This document shows positions 25,270 to 33,261 of a stretch of DNA of 64,000 bases, in pieces. The stretch comes from Streptomyces sp. Ag109_O5-1. GTDB taxonomy: Bacteria; Actinomycetota; Actinomycetes; Streptomycetales; Streptomycetaceae. The DNA is taken from contig NZ_RKQF01000001.1 of assembly GCF_003814875.1 (NCBI RefSeq), positions 8,990,001 through 9,054,000 of the forward strand, given 5' to 3'. How positions within the stretch are numbered: position 1 is the stretch's first letter; each line of letters begins with the position of its first letter. A program made the translations under genes and the position numbers. The notes under the pieces were generated by a model. The model searched no databases. It saw nothing but the letters and a program-made list of their open reading frames with translations, and was not told where the DNA came from.

Positions 25270-25874
25270 TGAGCACCGAACAGACACCGGTCATCGACAA
25301 GCCACCACCGGCGGACGCGCCCGCGCACACCCACGAGGCCCGCTTCTGGTCCCCGCGCCGCGCCCCCGCGGCCCTGGTCGCACTGCTCAGCCTCGTCGTC
25401 GCGGGCGCCTTCCTGTACGACATCACGGCCGTCCGGGCCCACCACCCCGCGATGCACTGGCGCCGCGAACTGGCCCGCCAGCTCGCCCGGCGGCCCCTCG
25501 ACGACACCTGGGTCCTGGTCGGTGCCGGCATCGGCTTCGCCCTGGGCCTGTGGCTGCTGGTCCTGGCCGTCACGCCCGGACTGCGGAACCTCCTGCCCAT
25601 GCGCCGCACCCACCCCGACATCCGCGCCGGACTGCGCCGCGACGCGGCCGCGCTGGTGCTGCGCGACCGGGCCATGGACATCTCGGGCGTACGCCGGGTA
25701 CGCGTACGGCTGCACCGCTCCCGCGCCCATGTCCTCGCCATCTCGCACTTCCGCGAACTCGACGAGGTCCGGGCCGACCTGGAGACGGCCCTGACCGAGG
25801 CGATCCGCAGCCTGGGCCTCGCGCATCCGCCCAAGCTGACACTGCTCGTGCTGCGACCCGGCAAGAAGGGGTGA
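25269..25874 (+). CDS. DUF6286-type membrane protein
   Basis: 201 aa. A Pro-rich cytoplasmic start, two transmembrane helices (about residues 32-50 and 80-101) with a short extracellular segment between them (RAHHPAMHWRRELARQ), then a cytoplasmic alpha/beta domain resembling the Asp23/AmaP C-terminal domain (LRRDAAALVLRDRAMDISGV, VRVRLHRSRAHVLAIS). Start shares a base with the preceding stop. Likely membrane anchor of the Asp23 proteins. Confidence 0.78.
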   Translation: MSTEQTPVIDKPPPADAPAHTHEARFWSPRRAPAALVALLSLVVAGAFLYDITAVRAHHPAMHWRRELARQLARRPLDDTWVLVGAGIGFALGLWLLVLAVTPGLRNLLPMRRTHPDIRAGLRRDAAALVLRDRAMDISGVRRVRVRLHRSRAHVLAISHFRELDEVRADLETALTEAIRSLGLAHPPKLTLLVLRPGKKG

Positions 25875-25878
25875 CGTC

Positions 25879-26457
25879 ATGCTCAGCGCGGTCAACCGCG
25901 TACTGACCGGCCTGGCAGGCCTCCTGCTCCTCGCCCTGAGCGGCTCGGTCCTGGCCGTCGGCCTCGGCGCCCCGGCCCCGTCCTGGTGGATCCATCACAG
26001 CCGTCACGACGTCCTGCTCACCACCGCCCAGCGCACCCACTGGCGCGCCGCGAGCTGGTGGTGGCCGACGGTCCTGGCGGCACTGGCTGTCGTGGTCCTG
26101 CTCTCCCTCTGGTGGCTCACCGCGCAACTGCGCCGGCGCCGCCTGACGGAGGTCCTGGTGGACACGGGAGACGGCGAGGTCGCGCTGCTGCGCGGCAGGG
26201 CCCTGGAGACGGTCCTGGCGACGGACGCGGCCCACCAGCAGGGCGTGGCCCACGCCCAGGCGGTCCTCAGGGGCACGCGGACGGCACCGCAGGTGAGGGT
26301 GTGGCTCCAACTGGAGCCGGACGTGCCACCGGGTGAGGCGCTGGACGACCTGACGGCCCAGGCTCTGGCACACGCCCGGGACTCGGCGGCTCTGAAGAGA
26401 CTCCCGGCGGAAGTACGGCTGACGTCGGTCGGACACCGCGCGGAGAGGGTGACTTGA
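25879..26457 (+). CDS. amaP: AmaP-like alkaline-shock membrane anchor protein
   Basis: 192 aa. Two hydrophobic helices (about residues 9-33 and 52-75) surround a Trp-rich outer loop (PSWWIHHSRHDVLL), followed by a cytoplasmic domain (GEVALLRGRALETVLATDA, VRVWLQLEPDVPPGEALDDL) with the AmaP pattern. AmaP anchors Asp23 at the membrane in Staphylococcus. It is the last gene of the operon, 4 bp after the DUF6286 gene; a dispersed repeat follows. Confidence 0.8.
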   Translation: MLSAVNRVLTGLAGLLLLALSGSVLAVGLGAPAPSWWIHHSRHDVLLTTAQRTHWRAASWWWPTVLAALAVVVLLSLWWLTAQLRRRRLTEVLVDTGDGEVALLRGRALETVLATDAAHQQGVAHAQAVLRGTRTAPQVRVWLQLEPDVPPGEALDDLTAQALAHARDSAALKRLPAEVRLTSVGHRAERVT

Positions 26458-26460
26458 ACC

Positions 26461-26560
26461 GCCGCTCAGGGGGCCGACCTGTTCGGGGGGCGGGGCTGTA
26501 GCGATATGCGGCTCCGCCGCGTGGGCGCGACCGGCCCCCACACCCCGCACCCGACGAGCG
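26461..26560. repeat. Dispersed intergenic repeat with small hairpin
   Basis: GGGGCTGTAGCGATATGCGG and CGTGGGCGCGACCGGCCCC are blocks I recognise from Streptomyces intergenic repeats. GCGGC-TCC-GCCGC (26508-26520) forms a hairpin that may terminate the convergent AmaP and SDR transcripts. Confidence 0.6.
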
Positions 26561-26564
26561 ACCG

Positions 26565-27320
26565 TCAGAACCCGTGCCTCAGCCCCCCGTCGACCGGCAC
26601 CATGATCCCCGTCAGATAGGACGCCGCCGGAGACATCAGGAACGCCGCCACCCGCCCGAACTCCTCCGGCGCCCCGTACCGCCGCAACGGAATCCGCGAC
26701 TCGTTCGCGACCCGGGTGGCCTCCGGGTCCGCGGACAGCGCATCCAGCTCCCGTACCCGATCCGTGTCGATCCGGGACGGCAGCACCCCCACCACCCGGA
26801 TCCCGCGCGGGCCCAGCTCGTCCGCCAGCGACTTGGCGAACCCGGCCAGCCCCGGCCGCAGCCCGTTCGAGATCGTCAGCCCGGGAAGCGGCTCGTGGAC
26901 GGACGCGGACAGCACGAACCCGATGACACCGCCCTCCTCCAGCTCCTCGGCCGCCGTGCGAGCGAGCCGCACCGCTCCCAGGAACACCGACTCGAACGCG
27001 GTCCGCCACTGCTCGTCCGTGTTGTCGGCGACGAACCCGGCCGGAGGCCCGCCCACGCTCACGAGAATGCCGTCGAAGCCCCCGAAGAGATCACGCGCGA
27101 CCGCGATCAGCCGCGCCGGCGCATCCGCGTCCGCGTTGTCGACGGCGACACCGACCGCGTTCGGCCCCAGTTCGGCCGCCGCCTCGGCGACCCGCTTCTC
27201 GTCCCGCCCGGTCACCACGACCTTCGCCCCGTCGGCGACCAGCTCACGCGCGGTCGCGTTGCCCAGTCCACGGGTCGCTCCGGTGACGACGTACACCCGG
27301 TCCTTCAGTCCAAGATCCAT
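26565..27320 (-). CDS. SDR-family protein with altered catalytic motif
   Basis: 251-aa Rossmann-fold protein. The NAD(P) motif VVTGATRGLGNATA is intact, as are the terminal GAPEEFGRVAAFLMSP and SYLTGIMVPVDGG segments of FabG-like enzymes. The active site is unusual: the Ser is present in FVLSASVHEP, but where YxxxK should stand the sequence is SNGLR (in GLTISNGLRPGLAGF), so both Tyr and Lys are replaced. Either the chemistry differs or the protein is a non-catalytic paralogue. Its ATG is 5 bp after the GH15 stop, suggesting cotranscription. Confidence 0.85.
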   Translation of the reverse strand: MDLGLKDRVYVVTGATRGLGNATARELVADGAKVVVTGRDEKRVAEAAAELGPNAVGVAVDNADADAPARLIAVARDLFGGFDGILVSVGGPPAGFVADNTDEQWRTAFESVFLGAVRLARTAAEELEEGGVIGFVLSASVHEPLPGLTISNGLRPGLAGFAKSLADELGPRGIRVVGVLPSRIDTDRVRELDALSADPEATRVANESRIPLRRYGAPEEFGRVAAFLMSPAASYLTGIMVPVDGGLRHGF

Positions 27321-27325
27321 GGTCC

Positions 27326-29110
27326 CTATCCTGCCTTCTCGCCACCGAACAGCGTGAGGGCGGTGTTCACCAGCCCGATGTGACTGAACGCCTGCGGGAA
27401 GTTGCCCAGCTGACGCCCCGTCTCCGGGTCGTACTCCTCGGACAGCAGGCCCACGTCGTTGACGAGCCCCACCAGCCGTTCGAACAGTTCCTTCGCCTCG
27501 TCGGTGCGGCCCGTCATGTGCAGCGCGTCGGCGAGCCAGAACGAGCACGCCAGGAACGCGCCCTCGCCGCCCGGCATCCCGTCGACGCCGATCGCGTCCG
27601 TGTCGTAGCGGCGCAGGAACCCGCCGTGGCCCAGGTCGTCGCGGATCGCGTCCACCGTGCCGACCACCCGGGGGTCGTCCGGGGGCAGGAAGCCGACGCG
27701 CGGGATCAGCAGCAGCGAGGCGTCGAGTTCCCGCGATCCGTAGTACTGCGTGAAGGTGTTGCGCTTCCGGTCGAACCCCTTCTCGCACACCTCGCGGTGC
27801 ACCTCGTCGCGCATCGTGCGCCAGGTCTCCAGCTCGCCGCTGAGCTCCGGGTAGTCCTCCAGGGTCTTCACCGCGCGGTCGGCGGCCACCCACACCAGCA
27901 CCTTGGAGTGCACGAAGTTGCGGCGTCCGCCGCGCACCTCCCACAGGCCCTCGTCCGGCTGCCGCCAGGCCTTCGCCAGGAACTTCATCAACGCGCACTG
28001 GATGGACCACATGTGCGGCTCGGTGGACAGGCCGGCGCTGCGGCCCAGCGACAGCGAGTCCATGACCTCGCCGTACACGTCCAGCTGGAGCTGGTCGACC
28101 GCGTTGTTGCCGACGCGCACGGGGCTGGAGCCGACGAAGCCGGGCAGCCAGTCCAGTTCGAACTCGGGCAGCCGGCGCTCGCCCGCCAGGCCGTACATGA
28201 TCTGCAGGTCCGCCGGGTCGCCGGCGACCGCGCGGACCAGCCAGTTGCGCCAGGCCTCCGCCTCCTTGTGGTAGCCGACGGACAGCAGGGCCCCGAGGGT
28301 GAGCGTGGAGTCGCGCAGCCAGCAGAAGCGGTAGTCCCAGTTGCGCACCCCGCCCAGTTCCTCGGGCAGCGAGCTGGTGGCGGCGGCGACGATGCCGCCG
28401 GTCGGCGCGTAGGTGAGAGCCTTGAGGGTGATCAGGGAGCGCACGACCGCGTCCCGGTAGGGGCCGTCGTAGGTGCAGCGGGCGGTCCAGCGCCGCCAGT
28501 CGGTGACGCTGGTGCGCAGCGCCTCGTACGGGTCCACGAGCGGCGGCCGCTGCTGGTGCGAGGGGTGCCAGGTGAGCACGAACGCGACCCGCTCGCCCGC
28601 CGCGACGGTGAACTCCGAGTGTGTGCCGAAGTCCTCGCCCCAGGTCCGTACGGAAGGATCGCTGCGCAGCCACACCGAGTCCGGCCCGGCGACGGCGACC
28701 CGGTGCCCGCCGGAGCGCCGCATCCAGGGAGTGACCGAGCCGTAGTCGAAGCGCAGCCGGAGCAGGCTCTGCACGGTGACGCGGCCGCTGACGCCTTCGA
28801 TGACGCGTACGACGTCGGGGGCGCGGTCGCGCTGGGGCATCAGGTCGGTGACCCGGACCGTGCCCTCGTCGGTCTCCCACTCCGTGTCCAGGACCAGGGT
28901 GCCGGTCCGGTAGGCGCGCCGGGTGCAGGTGGTGGCGCCCATGGGGGCGATCCGCCAGTGGCCGTGGTTCTCGTCGCCCAGGAGCCTGGCGAAGCACGCG
29001 CCGGAGTCGAAGCGGGGCAGGCACAGCCAGTCGATGGAGCCGTCCCGGCCGACCAGAGCCGCGGTCTGTTCGTCGCCGATCAGGGCGTAGTCCTCGATGC
29101 GTCGGTCCAC
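27326..29110 (-). CDS. GH15 family glycoside hydrolase (glucoamylase/trehalase-like)
   Basis: About 594 aa, soluble, no signal peptide. Starts VDRRIEDYALIGDEQTAALV and GRDGSIDWLCLPRFDS, typical of the actinobacterial GH15 trehalase-like group. The catalytic (alpha/alpha)6 domain includes PEELGGVRNWDYRFCWLRD with the general-acid region, then NAVDQLQLDVYGEV and LRDEVH-like helices. Cleavage of alpha-glucosides such as trehalose is likely by family. The GTG at 29110 is preferred; a TTG 11 codons upstream (29143) is open but lacks a ribosome-binding site. Confidence 0.88.
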   Translation of the reverse strand: MDRRIEDYALIGDEQTAALVGRDGSIDWLCLPRFDSGACFARLLGDENHGHWRIAPMGATTCTRRAYRTGTLVLDTEWETDEGTVRVTDLMPQRDRAPDVVRVIEGVSGRVTVQSLLRLRFDYGSVTPWMRRSGGHRVAVAGPDSVWLRSDPSVRTWGEDFGTHSEFTVAAGERVAFVLTWHPSHQQRPPLVDPYEALRTSVTDWRRWTARCTYDGPYRDAVVRSLITLKALTYAPTGGIVAAATSSLPEELGGVRNWDYRFCWLRDSTLTLGALLSVGYHKEAEAWRNWLVRAVAGDPADLQIMYGLAGERRLPEFELDWLPGFVGSSPVRVGNNAVDQLQLDVYGEVMDSLSLGRSAGLSTEPHMWSIQCALMKFLAKAWRQPDEGLWEVRGGRRNFVHSKVLVWVAADRAVKTLEDYPELSGELETWRTMRDEVHREVCEKGFDRKRNTFTQYYGSRELDASLLLIPRVGFLPPDDPRVVGTVDAIRDDLGHGGFLRRYDTDAIGVDGMPGGEGAFLACSFWLADALHMTGRTDEAKELFERLVGLVNDVGLLSEEYDPETGRQLGNFPQAFSHIGLVNTALTLFGGEKAG

Positions 29111-29200
29111 GGGACCCGGTTTCCCGGTCGGCCCGGGGGCCAATCAGGGGGTGGACCGGGGGAGTGACGCGGCACTCGCGTCACGGCCGGCCTCGCGGCC

Positions 29201-29995
29201 TCAGACGGCGGCCGGTTCCGCCTCCTCGGCCGGCTCCTTCTCCGCCGCCTCCGCACGCGCGCGTGCCTCGCGGCGGACCAGCACGAAGAAGCCGTAGGGG
29301 ACGCCCGCGGCGAACAGCCACCACTGGATCATGTACGCGTAGTTCAGCGGGGCGTCTTCCTTGCCCGGGTCGGAGATCTGCTCCGGGGTGTCGCCCTTGG
29401 GCTGCGGCGCGGTCTGCTCGATGTAGCCGCCCAGCACCTGCTTGCCGAGCCGGCGCGCCTGCTCCGCGCTGTTGATCAGCATGATCTGCCGGTCGGGCAG
29501 GCCCTTGATGTCCTTGATGCCGCTCGCCGCGGTGGTCTCGTCGGGCATCAGCCGGCCCTGGACGGTGACCCGGCCGGCGGGCGGCGCGGGGACCTTGGGG
29601 AAGGCTGTCTGGCTCGGGCCGTCCGACGAGATCCAGCCCCGGTTGACCAGCAGCACCTTGCCGTCGGTCAGCACGAAGGGGGTGAGGACGTGGTAGCCGA
29701 CCTCGTCGTCGGAGTTGGTACGGCGGCGGACGACGACCTCGTCGGCGGTGTCGAAGGTGCCGGTCGCGGTGACGGTGTGGTACCGCTCCTTGCGGGTCAC
29801 CGCGTGCCCCGGCTCGGTCACCTGCTCCACGGGCACCGGCTTGGCGTTCAGCGCCTCGGCCACCAGCTGGTTACGGGCGCTGCGCTCCTCGTACCGGTGC
29901 TTCTGCCAGAACCCCAGTCGGATCATCGTGGGGATGAGAAGCAGCGAGACCAGGGCGAGGATCACCCACTGCCGGGTCAACAGGAAGCGGTACAC
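29201..29995 (-). CDS. SURF1-like cytochrome oxidase assembly protein
   Basis: 264-aa membrane protein with one N-terminal helix (WVILALVSLLLIPTMIRLGFWQ) and one C-terminal helix (YMIQWWLFAAGVPYGFFVLVRR) enclosing a large external domain, the SURF1 topology. Family motifs: GFWQKHRYEERSARN after the first helix and VLLVNRGWISSD in the middle, with PLNYAYMIQWW near the end. Probably helps mature the aa3 oxidase of the actinobacterial bc1-aa3 chain. The acidic/Ala-rich tail is not conserved. Confidence 0.88.
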   Translation of the reverse strand: MYRFLLTRQWVILALVSLLLIPTMIRLGFWQKHRYEERSARNQLVAEALNAKPVPVEQVTEPGHAVTRKERYHTVTATGTFDTADEVVVRRRTNSDDEVGYHVLTPFVLTDGKVLLVNRGWISSDGPSQTAFPKVPAPPAGRVTVQGRLMPDETTAASGIKDIKGLPDRQIMLINSAEQARRLGKQVLGGYIEQTAPQPKGDTPEQISDPGKEDAPLNYAYMIQWWLFAAGVPYGFFVLVRREARARAEAAEKEPAEEAEPAAV

Positions 29996-30015
29996 GAAGA
30001 AAGACCGTACCCCTC

Positions 30016-30060
30016 ATGTGCCGGCCCGCTGCGGGAGGGTCCCCCAGAGGGCCGGCACAT
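30016..30060 (-). terminator. Hairpin downstream of the Cys-rich protein gene
   Basis: 12-bp perfect arms ATGTGCCGGCCC (30016-30027) and GGGCCGGCACAT (30049-30060) with a 21-nt loop. It closes the minus-strand gene that ends at 30091 and separates it from the SURF1 gene. Confidence 0.7.
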
Positions 30061-30090
30061 CTCCGCCTCGGCGGTCACGCGTGGCGCCGG

Positions 30091-30324
30091 TCACACGCGG
30101 TCGACGATGCCCGCCTTCCCCGCCTCGCGGGCACAGTGGGCGCCGCAGTACCACTGGTTGTCGGCCTCGACGCCCTGGCCGATGATCGACACCTTGCAGT
30201 GCTCGCAGAGCGGGGCCATGCGGTGGATCGCACAGGAGAAGCAGTCGAAGACATGGACCGCGCCCTGGGCGTGCACCTCGAAGGTCATTCCGTAGTCATT
30301 GCCGCAAACTTCGCATTTAGCCAT
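30091..30324 (-). CDS. Small Cys-rich putative zinc-binding protein
   Basis: 77 aa with ordered metal-ligand pairs: CEVC (4-7), HVFDCFSCAIH, CEHC and CGAHC. This is enough for two zinc sites of ribbon or treble-clef type. The rest is short and polar. Looks like a conserved actinobacterial orphan; I cannot assign a function. The ATG is clear, and the gene is flanked by hairpin DNA on its 3' side. Confidence 0.75.
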   Translation of the reverse strand: MAKCEVCGNDYGMTFEVHAQGAVHVFDCFSCAIHRMAPLCEHCKVSIIGQGVEADNQWYCGAHCAREAGKAGIVDRV

Positions 30325-30416
30325 GCGTCACAGCGTGGGCGGTCGTCCTCGCGCGGGCGAGTGGGCGCGGGGCGAGTCGCACGGCAATCACCCGTCCGTA
30401 CGGTCCTGACGCCCGG

Positions 30417-31415
30417 TCACTTCTCCGCGGCCGGCGCCACGTCCCGCAGCAGCTGCCCGAAGGCCGCCTCGTCCATGACCGGGGTGCCGAACTGGCGGGC
30501 CCTGACGACCTTCGACGTACCCGAGTCGGGGTCGTTGGTGACGAGCAGGCTGGTGAGCCGGGAGATGCTCGTCGACACGTGCAGACCGGCCTCGACGGCC
30601 CGGTCCTCCAGGAGCTCCCGCTCGGTCGAGGTGTCCCCGGAGAACGCCACCCGCATGCCCTGCCTGAGCGGCTTGCCGTCCTCGTACCGCCCCGGGTTCG
30701 GGTACGGGCACGCCGGCCGCTTGCGGGACGGGCGCCAGCTGCTGGGCCGGTAGCCGCCGCCGTAGCCCCCGCTCGCCTGCTGCCCGATCCGGGGCGTCTG
30801 CGACCACTCCGTCAGCGGCCGGCACTCCAGGAGCGGCAGCCGTACGTTCCCCGCCGCCGCGGCCCGCAGGCTCGGGCGGAACGCCTCCGCGAGCACACGC
30901 GCGTCGTCCAGCGCGTGGTGCGCCCGCTGCTGTACGACACCGAAGTGCGCGGCCAGGGTCTCCAGCTTGTGGTTGGGCAGCGGCAGGCCCAGCTCCTTGG
31001 AGAGCGCGATCGTGCACAGCCGCTGCCGCACCGGGGCCTCGGCCTTCGCGCGCGCGTACTCCCGCGCGATCATCTGCCAGTCGAAGACCGCGTTGTGCGC
31101 GACCAGCACCCGGCCGTCGAGCCGCGCCGAGAACTCCTCGGCGATGTCCGCGAAGAGCGGCGCCCCTTCGAGCGTCTCGCTCGTCAGCCCGTGGATCCAC
31201 ACCGGACCCGGGTCACGCTCGGGATTGACCAGCGTGTACCAGTGGTCCTCGACCTCGCCGCGCTCGTCCAGCCGGTAGACGGCCGCGGAGATTATCCGGT
31301 CGTCCCGGGCCAGTCCGGTGGTCTCCACGTCAACGACCGCGTACCCCTTGGGATACGCGGCCGGCCACGGGGTGCCGGGGGACACTGCGGTCGTACGGTC
31401 TTCGAGCATGGTCAT
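30417..31415 (-). CDS. DEDDh 3'-5' exonuclease with C-terminal BRCT domain
   Basis: 332-aa nucleic-acid enzyme. Exonuclease motifs: Exo I AVVDVETTGL (Asp, Glu), Exo II LVAHNAVFDWQM (Asp), Exo III HHALDDARVLAE (His, Asp), as in the DnaQ/epsilon family. A Gly/Tyr-rich linker (ASGGYGGGYRPSSW) leads to a BRCT-like domain (GMRVAFSGDTSTERELLEDRA in pattern, SLLVTNDPDSGTSK). This combination suggests a repair or proofreading exonuclease rather than the replicative epsilon subunit. Two nearby ATGs (31415, 31409) could start it. TATCCT just upstream could be a -10 for a leaderless transcript. Confidence 0.88.
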   Translation of the reverse strand: MTMLEDRTTAVSPGTPWPAAYPKGYAVVDVETTGLARDDRIISAAVYRLDERGEVEDHWYTLVNPERDPGPVWIHGLTSETLEGAPLFADIAEEFSARLDGRVLVAHNAVFDWQMIAREYARAKAEAPVRQRLCTIALSKELGLPLPNHKLETLAAHFGVVQQRAHHALDDARVLAEAFRPSLRAAAAGNVRLPLLECRPLTEWSQTPRIGQQASGGYGGGYRPSSWRPSRKRPACPYPNPGRYEDGKPLRQGMRVAFSGDTSTERELLEDRAVEAGLHVSTSISRLTSLLVTNDPDSGTSKVVRARQFGTPVMDEAAFGQLLRDVAPAAEK

Positions 31416-31569
31416 TGAGGATACGGGCCCCGGCCGACAGTCCGGCCCGTCAGGTCGCCCGGTGCAGCCGCCCGTTCGAATGTCCTGATTGCCCTTCGCG
31501 TGGCTATGGACCTTTTCGCCGCCCGGTGCAAGCGTGCGGGCGGTGGCCGACGGAAGGGCGGTACGGCGG

Positions 31570-32364
31570 ATGGCACGCGTACGGTACGGCGCTCGGACCG
31601 GGGCGGAGATCGCGGCCGCGCGCACCACGAAGCTCCCGGACGTCTGGTCCACCGGCGTGGTGGCCGTCTGGGAGACCGACCCGGACGCGGTCGCGGCCGT
31701 ACTGCCGCCTCCGCTCAAGCCCTCCGGCCGGCCGCTGGCCCGCGTCAACATCAGCAAGGTCGAACTGCCCGGATACCCGCTCGGCGCGGGCTCGTTCGCG
31801 GTCACCGCCGCGCACGGCGCGGTCGAGGGCTGGTACCCGCTGGTGATGCCGATGACCCATGAGCGCGCCCTCACCGGCGGCCGCGAGGTGTTCGGCGAGC
31901 CGAAGAAGCTGGGCGAGGTGACGGTCGAGCGGACCGGCCCGGACATCCGTGCCGCCCTCGCCCGGCACGGCGTCGCCTTCGTGGAGGTGCGCGGCACGGT
32001 CGACGGCCCGCTGCCGCTGCCCGAGCCCGCCCCGAAGACCGACTTCTACTTCAAGTTCCTGCCGGCGGTCGACGGTTCCGGCTTCGACGGCGACCCGCTC
32101 CTGGTGCACTGTGTCCGCGCGGAGAAGGTCCGCCGGCTGGAGCGTGTGACGGGGGAGGTGATCCTCCGCGAGTCCGCTTACGACCCGGTCGCCGACCTCC
32201 CGGTGGTGCGTCTGCTGGACATCACCCTCGGCGAGAAGACCAGCGACCAGCGCGGCCGGGTCGTCGAACGGGTCGACGCCCAGGCCCTGTTGCCGTACGT
32301 CCACCAGCGCTACGACGACCCGCGCCAGATCCATGACGCGCCCCCGGAAGGGAGCGAGAGCTGA
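31570..32364 (+). CDS. Acetoacetate-decarboxylase-like protein
   Basis: 264 aa. The family segment GREVFGEPKKLGEV includes Lys112/Lys113, aligned with the Schiff-base lysine region of acetoacetate decarboxylase. Other matches are PPPLKPSGRPLARVNIS near residue 50 and TDFYFKFLPAVDG. ADC-like proteins also catalyse aldol or dehydration chemistry, so decarboxylation is not certain. The ATG at 31570 is chosen; GGAAGGG lies about 14 nt upstream. It overlaps the next gene (TGATG) and begins an operon with an SDR and two amidohydrolases. Confidence 0.83.
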   Translation: MARVRYGARTGAEIAAARTTKLPDVWSTGVVAVWETDPDAVAAVLPPPLKPSGRPLARVNISKVELPGYPLGAGSFAVTAAHGAVEGWYPLVMPMTHERALTGGREVFGEPKKLGEVTVERTGPDIRAALARHGVAFVEVRGTVDGPLPLPEPAPKTDFYFKFLPAVDGSGFDGDPLLVHCVRAEKVRRLERVTGEVILRESAYDPVADLPVVRLLDITLGEKTSDQRGRVVERVDAQALLPYVHQRYDDPRQIHDAPPEGSES

Positions 32365-33248
32365 TGGAACTCCGTGCCGGACAGGTCGCCGTCGTCACCG
32401 GCGCGGCGAGCGGGCTGGGGCTCGCGATGGCCCGGCGGTTCGCCGCCGAAGGGCTGAAGGTGGTCCTCGCCGACGTCGAGGCCGCCGCGCTGGACAAGGC
32501 CGCCGACGGCCTGCGCGCGGAGGGCGCCGACGTGCACGCGCGCGTGGTCGACGTCGGCGACCGCGAACAGGTCCAGGAACTCGCCGAGTCGGCGTACGAG
32601 ACGTTCGGCGCGGTGCACGTGCTGTGCAACAACGCCGGGGTCGGCTCGGGCGCCGAGGGCCGGATGTGGGAGCACGAACCGAACGACTGGAAGTGGGCGT
32701 TCGAGGTCAATGTGTGGGGTGTCTTCCACGGCGTACAGGCATTCCTGCCCAGGATGATCAAGGCCGGTCAACCCGGTCATGTGGTCAATACGTCCTCCGG
32801 CGACGGCGGTATCGCACCGCTGCCGACGGCCTCCGTCTACGCGGTCACGAAAGCGGCCGTCGTCACGCTCACCGAGTCCCTGTACGCCCACCTGAAGGCG
32901 GAGCACGCGCGCGTGGGCGCCTCGGTGCTCTTCCCGGGGCCGCACATGCTGCGCACGGGCCTGTGGGAGTCGCACCGCAACCGGCCCGCCCGGTACGCCA
33001 AGGAGCGGCCGCGCAGGACTCCGTACCGCAGCCTCGACCAGTGGGAGGCGGCGATGCGCGCGGCGGGCAAGGAGGTCCGCTTCACGCCCGTCGAGGAGGT
33101 CGCGGAGTTCGTCGTGGCGGGCATCCGCGCGGACCGCTTCTGGCTGCTGCCGCCCGGCGGGCACAGCGACGCCCAGATCCGGGCGCGGGCCCGCTCCATG
33201 CTGGACCGGACGAACCCGTCGTACCTCGAAAGCTTCATCCTGGACTGA
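32364..33248 (+). CDS. SDR-family oxidoreductase
   Basis: 294-aa NAD(P)-dependent short-chain dehydrogenase. VVTGAASGLGLAMARRF is the nucleotide loop, LCNNAGVGSG the NNAG motif, VNTSSGDGGI the Ser and SVYAVTKAAV the catalytic YxxxK. The long C-terminus is substrate-specific (RARSMLDRTNPSYLESFILD). The ATG shares bases with the ADC-like gene stop. Probably oxidises or reduces an intermediate of the same pathway. Confidence 0.9.
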   Translation: MELRAGQVAVVTGAASGLGLAMARRFAAEGLKVVLADVEAAALDKAADGLRAEGADVHARVVDVGDREQVQELAESAYETFGAVHVLCNNAGVGSGAEGRMWEHEPNDWKWAFEVNVWGVFHGVQAFLPRMIKAGQPGHVVNTSSGDGGIAPLPTASVYAVTKAAVVTLTESLYAHLKAEHARVGASVLFPGPHMLRTGLWESHRNRPARYAKERPRRTPYRSLDQWEAAMRAAGKEVRFTPVEEVAEFVVAGIRADRFWLLPPGGHSDAQIRARARSMLDRTNPSYLESFILD

Positions 33249-33261
33249 ACAGGGGGCAGTG

